Source: Stakelama saccharophila (GTDB lineage Bacteria; Pseudomonadota; Alphaproteobacteria; Sphingomonadales; Sphingomonadaceae). Taken from it: a stretch of 64,000 bases of DNA. The translations under genes were made by a program, and so were the position numbers. The stretch spans positions 653,501 to 717,500 of the forward strand of contig NZ_CP135076.1 in assembly GCF_032229225.1 (NCBI RefSeq). The letters are read 5' to 3'. Within the stretch, counting starts at the first letter, position 1. Every line of letters starts with the position of its first letter. Positions 62,459 through 64,000 of the stretch are shown piece after piece. The notes under the pieces are model-generated. The model saw only the letters and a program-made list of their open reading frames with translations, was not told the origin of the DNA and ran no database searches.

Positions 62459-63928
62459 TCAGCGGCGGCGGAGCAGGTCGACGAGCTCCGTGACCGTATC
62501 CCGCGCGAACAGGAGCAGCCAGGCTCCATAGGTCGCGGCGCCGGCGGCGACCAGGGTGGCGAGTCGAAGAACCGGGCCGACCGCCGGAAGCATCGAATCC
62601 ACGCCTGCGACGATCAGCGCCATCGTGAGCGCGGCGACGATGGGCGGCGTCACGGCGCCTGCGAGCGCGCGGGCGCGAAGCCCGATCACCGGCAGGGTGC
62701 GCCGCGCTGCGATCAGGAGGTAGAGCGGATAGGCCGCGATCCACGCGACGGCGAGACCGGTCGCGCCCCAATGCACGCCCGCAAGGAAGGCGACCGGTAG
62801 CACGACCGCCCCGGTCGCGCCGTTCCGTGCGCTGATTCCCGGTCGGCCCATCGCATCGCTGGCGGGCGCGAACAGGATGAGCATCGTCATGAACGGCATG
62901 GCGCAGGCGAGCAGGCGGACGATCGGCACCGCTTCCGCCCATTTTTCGCCGAGCACGACGAGCACGAGCGGTTCCGCCGTCACTGCCATGCCGAGATAGA
63001 AGGGCATGGCCGCGACCATGATGATTCGCGCCGACCTGGCGAAGGCGGTCGCGACCGCGTCGGCATCGCGCTGGATCCGGGAATAGGCGGAAAAGGCGAC
63101 CTCGTTCAGCGCCGGCACGAATTTCGAGACGAAGATCTGCGTCAGGAACAGCGAGGTCGTATAGATCCCCAGGTGATGCGGATCGAAGCTTCGGCCGGCG
63201 ATGAAGACATCGGCCTGACTCTGCACGAACCAGAAGAACTGGCCCGCCGCCATCAGACCGCCATAGCGCGCCATGCTTCCCGCCCCGCGAAAATCGAAAC
63301 TTGGCCACATCAGCGATTTCGCGGCGACCGTCATGCCGACGGCGCGGGTGGTGAACAGGATGATCGGCGCCACTATCAGCGTCCACACTCCGAATCCCGC
63401 ATAGGCTCCGCCCAGCGCGGCCACCGCGCCCGTCACGGCCGAGGCGAGGTTCACCTGCGCCTGGCTGCGAAAATCCATGCGGCGCGAAAGCAGGGCGAAG
63501 GGAAAGGCGATGAACGGCGTCGTTACATAGAGAAGTGCCTGTACCCGCAACAGGTCGGCAATCATGGGCTGGCGGTAATAGGCGGCGGCCAGCGGCGCGG
63601 CGATCACCTGCACCAGGGCGAGCGCCAGGTTCAGCAGAATCAGCATGCCGAATAGCTGGCGCATCTGCCGGTGGCCGATTTCGTCCTGCTGGATCAGGCT
63701 GCTGGCGAGGCCGTAGCCGTTCAGCATGTTGAACAGCACGAGCACGACCTGCGTCATGGCGAACAGGCCGTAATCGGCAGGGTCGAGCAGGCGAATCACC
63801 ACGAAGGTGGAGCACCACGCGATCATCTGACCGAGAATCTGGGTGCCGGAGCGCCAGATGACGGCTTTGCGCACCTGATCGCGCAGCGATTCCGACTCGT
63901 GATTCGCCGTAGCGGCACCATTTCCCAT
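62459..63928 (-). CDS. Oligosaccharide flippase / lipopolysaccharide biosynthesis protein (WzxC-like)
   Basis: Inner-membrane MOP-superfamily protein of 489 aa with about 12-14 helices. It resembles Polysacc_synt/Wzx flippases: AVIWRSGTQILGQMIAWCST, VVIRLLDPADYGLFAMTQVV, and GGLMAAGQFFWFVQSQADVF in mid-protein; charged residues are few. It would flip a lipid-linked oligosaccharide across the inner membrane. No glycosyltransferase or sugar genes are adjacent within the window, so the product is unknown. Start ATG 63928; the region up to the window end contains no other gene. Confidence 0.9.
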   Translation of the reverse strand: MGNGAATANHESESLRDQVRKAVIWRSGTQILGQMIAWCSTFVVIRLLDPADYGLFAMTQVVLVLFNMLNGYGLASSLIQQDEIGHRQMRQLFGMLILLNLALALVQVIAAPLAAAYYRQPMIADLLRVQALLYVTTPFIAFPFALLSRRMDFRSQAQVNLASAVTGAVAALGGAYAGFGVWTLIVAPIILFTTRAVGMTVAAKSLMWPSFDFRGAGSMARYGGLMAAGQFFWFVQSQADVFIAGRSFDPHHLGIYTTSLFLTQIFVSKFVPALNEVAFSAYSRIQRDADAVATAFARSARIIMVAAMPFYLGMAVTAEPLVLVVLGEKWAEAVPIVRLLACAMPFMTMLILFAPASDAMGRPGISARNGATGAVVLPVAFLAGVHWGATGLAVAWIAAYPLYLLIAARRTLPVIGLRARALAGAVTPPIVAALTMALIVAGVDSMLPAVGPVLRLATLVAAGAATYGAWLLLFARDTVTELVDLLRRR

Positions 63929-64000
63929 GGCGAGCGTGATGCACCGGCACGAATTACGAACGCGTAAACCGCAGAAAAGCTGAGGTTCGGAAAAAAGCGA

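Overview
The window is GC-rich chromosomal DNA of an alphaproteobacterium, most likely Sphingomonadales. The evidence is gene content and order: rne/amidase/mrcA/prfB, ileS/lspA/DUF3035, rnd/lptC/lptA/lptB/rpoN, a SUV3-like helicase/S4/fdxA/carD cluster, prfA/prmC/DUF4167, TonB receptors, TorF-type porin and a DivK-like regulator beside rpmG. No phage, insertion sequence, CRISPR array or plasmid function was seen. About 65 protein genes and one tRNA are listed; almost all DNA is coding.

Layout. 1-7.1 kb: RNase E (partial), cell-wall amidase, PBP1A, release factor 2 and a lipoprotein-like methyltransferase. 7.2-13.7 kb: thyA, folA, ribF, ileS, lspA and a DUF3035 lipoprotein. 13.8-18.9 kb: porin, RidA, HAD hydrolase, DUF3572, DivK-like regulator, L33, a small protein, GDT1-like membrane protein, Dps and DUF1328. 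18.9-34.7 kb: ATP-dependent DNA ligase, double cold-shock protein, TerC, RNase D, LPS transport genes with sigma-54, a phosphatase, a soluble chemoreceptor-like protein, then exonuclease, Lhr helicase, aspartic protease and PdeM. 34.7-40.3 kb: two GIN-domain proteins, CarD, ferredoxin, S4 protein and helicase. 40.5-50.5 kb: M23 peptidase, HerA-like ATPase, TIGR02186/TauE pair, an NfrB-like glycosyltransferase with a putative outer-membrane partner, RcnB-like protein, BamE, cytochrome bc1 chaperone and YceD. 50.5-55 kb: TetR/TonB-receptor/MFS uptake locus. 55-64 kb: RF3, tRNA-Gly, hisS, RF1, PrmC, DUF4167, CBS protein and an O-antigen-type flippase.

How the genes work together. The complete class I/II termination set (RF1, RF2, RF3, PrmC) is present. 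LptA, LptB and LptC build the LPS transport bridge; LspA, BamE and the DUF3035 protein serve envelope biogenesis. The four ligase-associated repair genes (ligase, exonuclease, Lhr-Core, PdeM), which in other bacteria form one cluster, are all present but split over 16 kb.

The most unusual signals are: (i) several families of palindromic repeat elements, one copy of which lies in frame inside ileS and another of which supplies the probable ribosome-binding site and upstream in-frame codons of prmC; (ii) identical TTAACCAT boxes, the CtrA 8-mer, at 50 and 49 bp before two genes of unknown role, one of them a soluble chemoreceptor with inverted domain order; (iii) a reduced Nfr-like glycan locus; (iv) a 14-bp perfect palindrome upstream of the porin gene; and (v) an operator-like palindrome inside the -35/-10 spacer of the TonB receptor promoter. 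No clearly undescribed multi-gene system can be proven from sequence alone.
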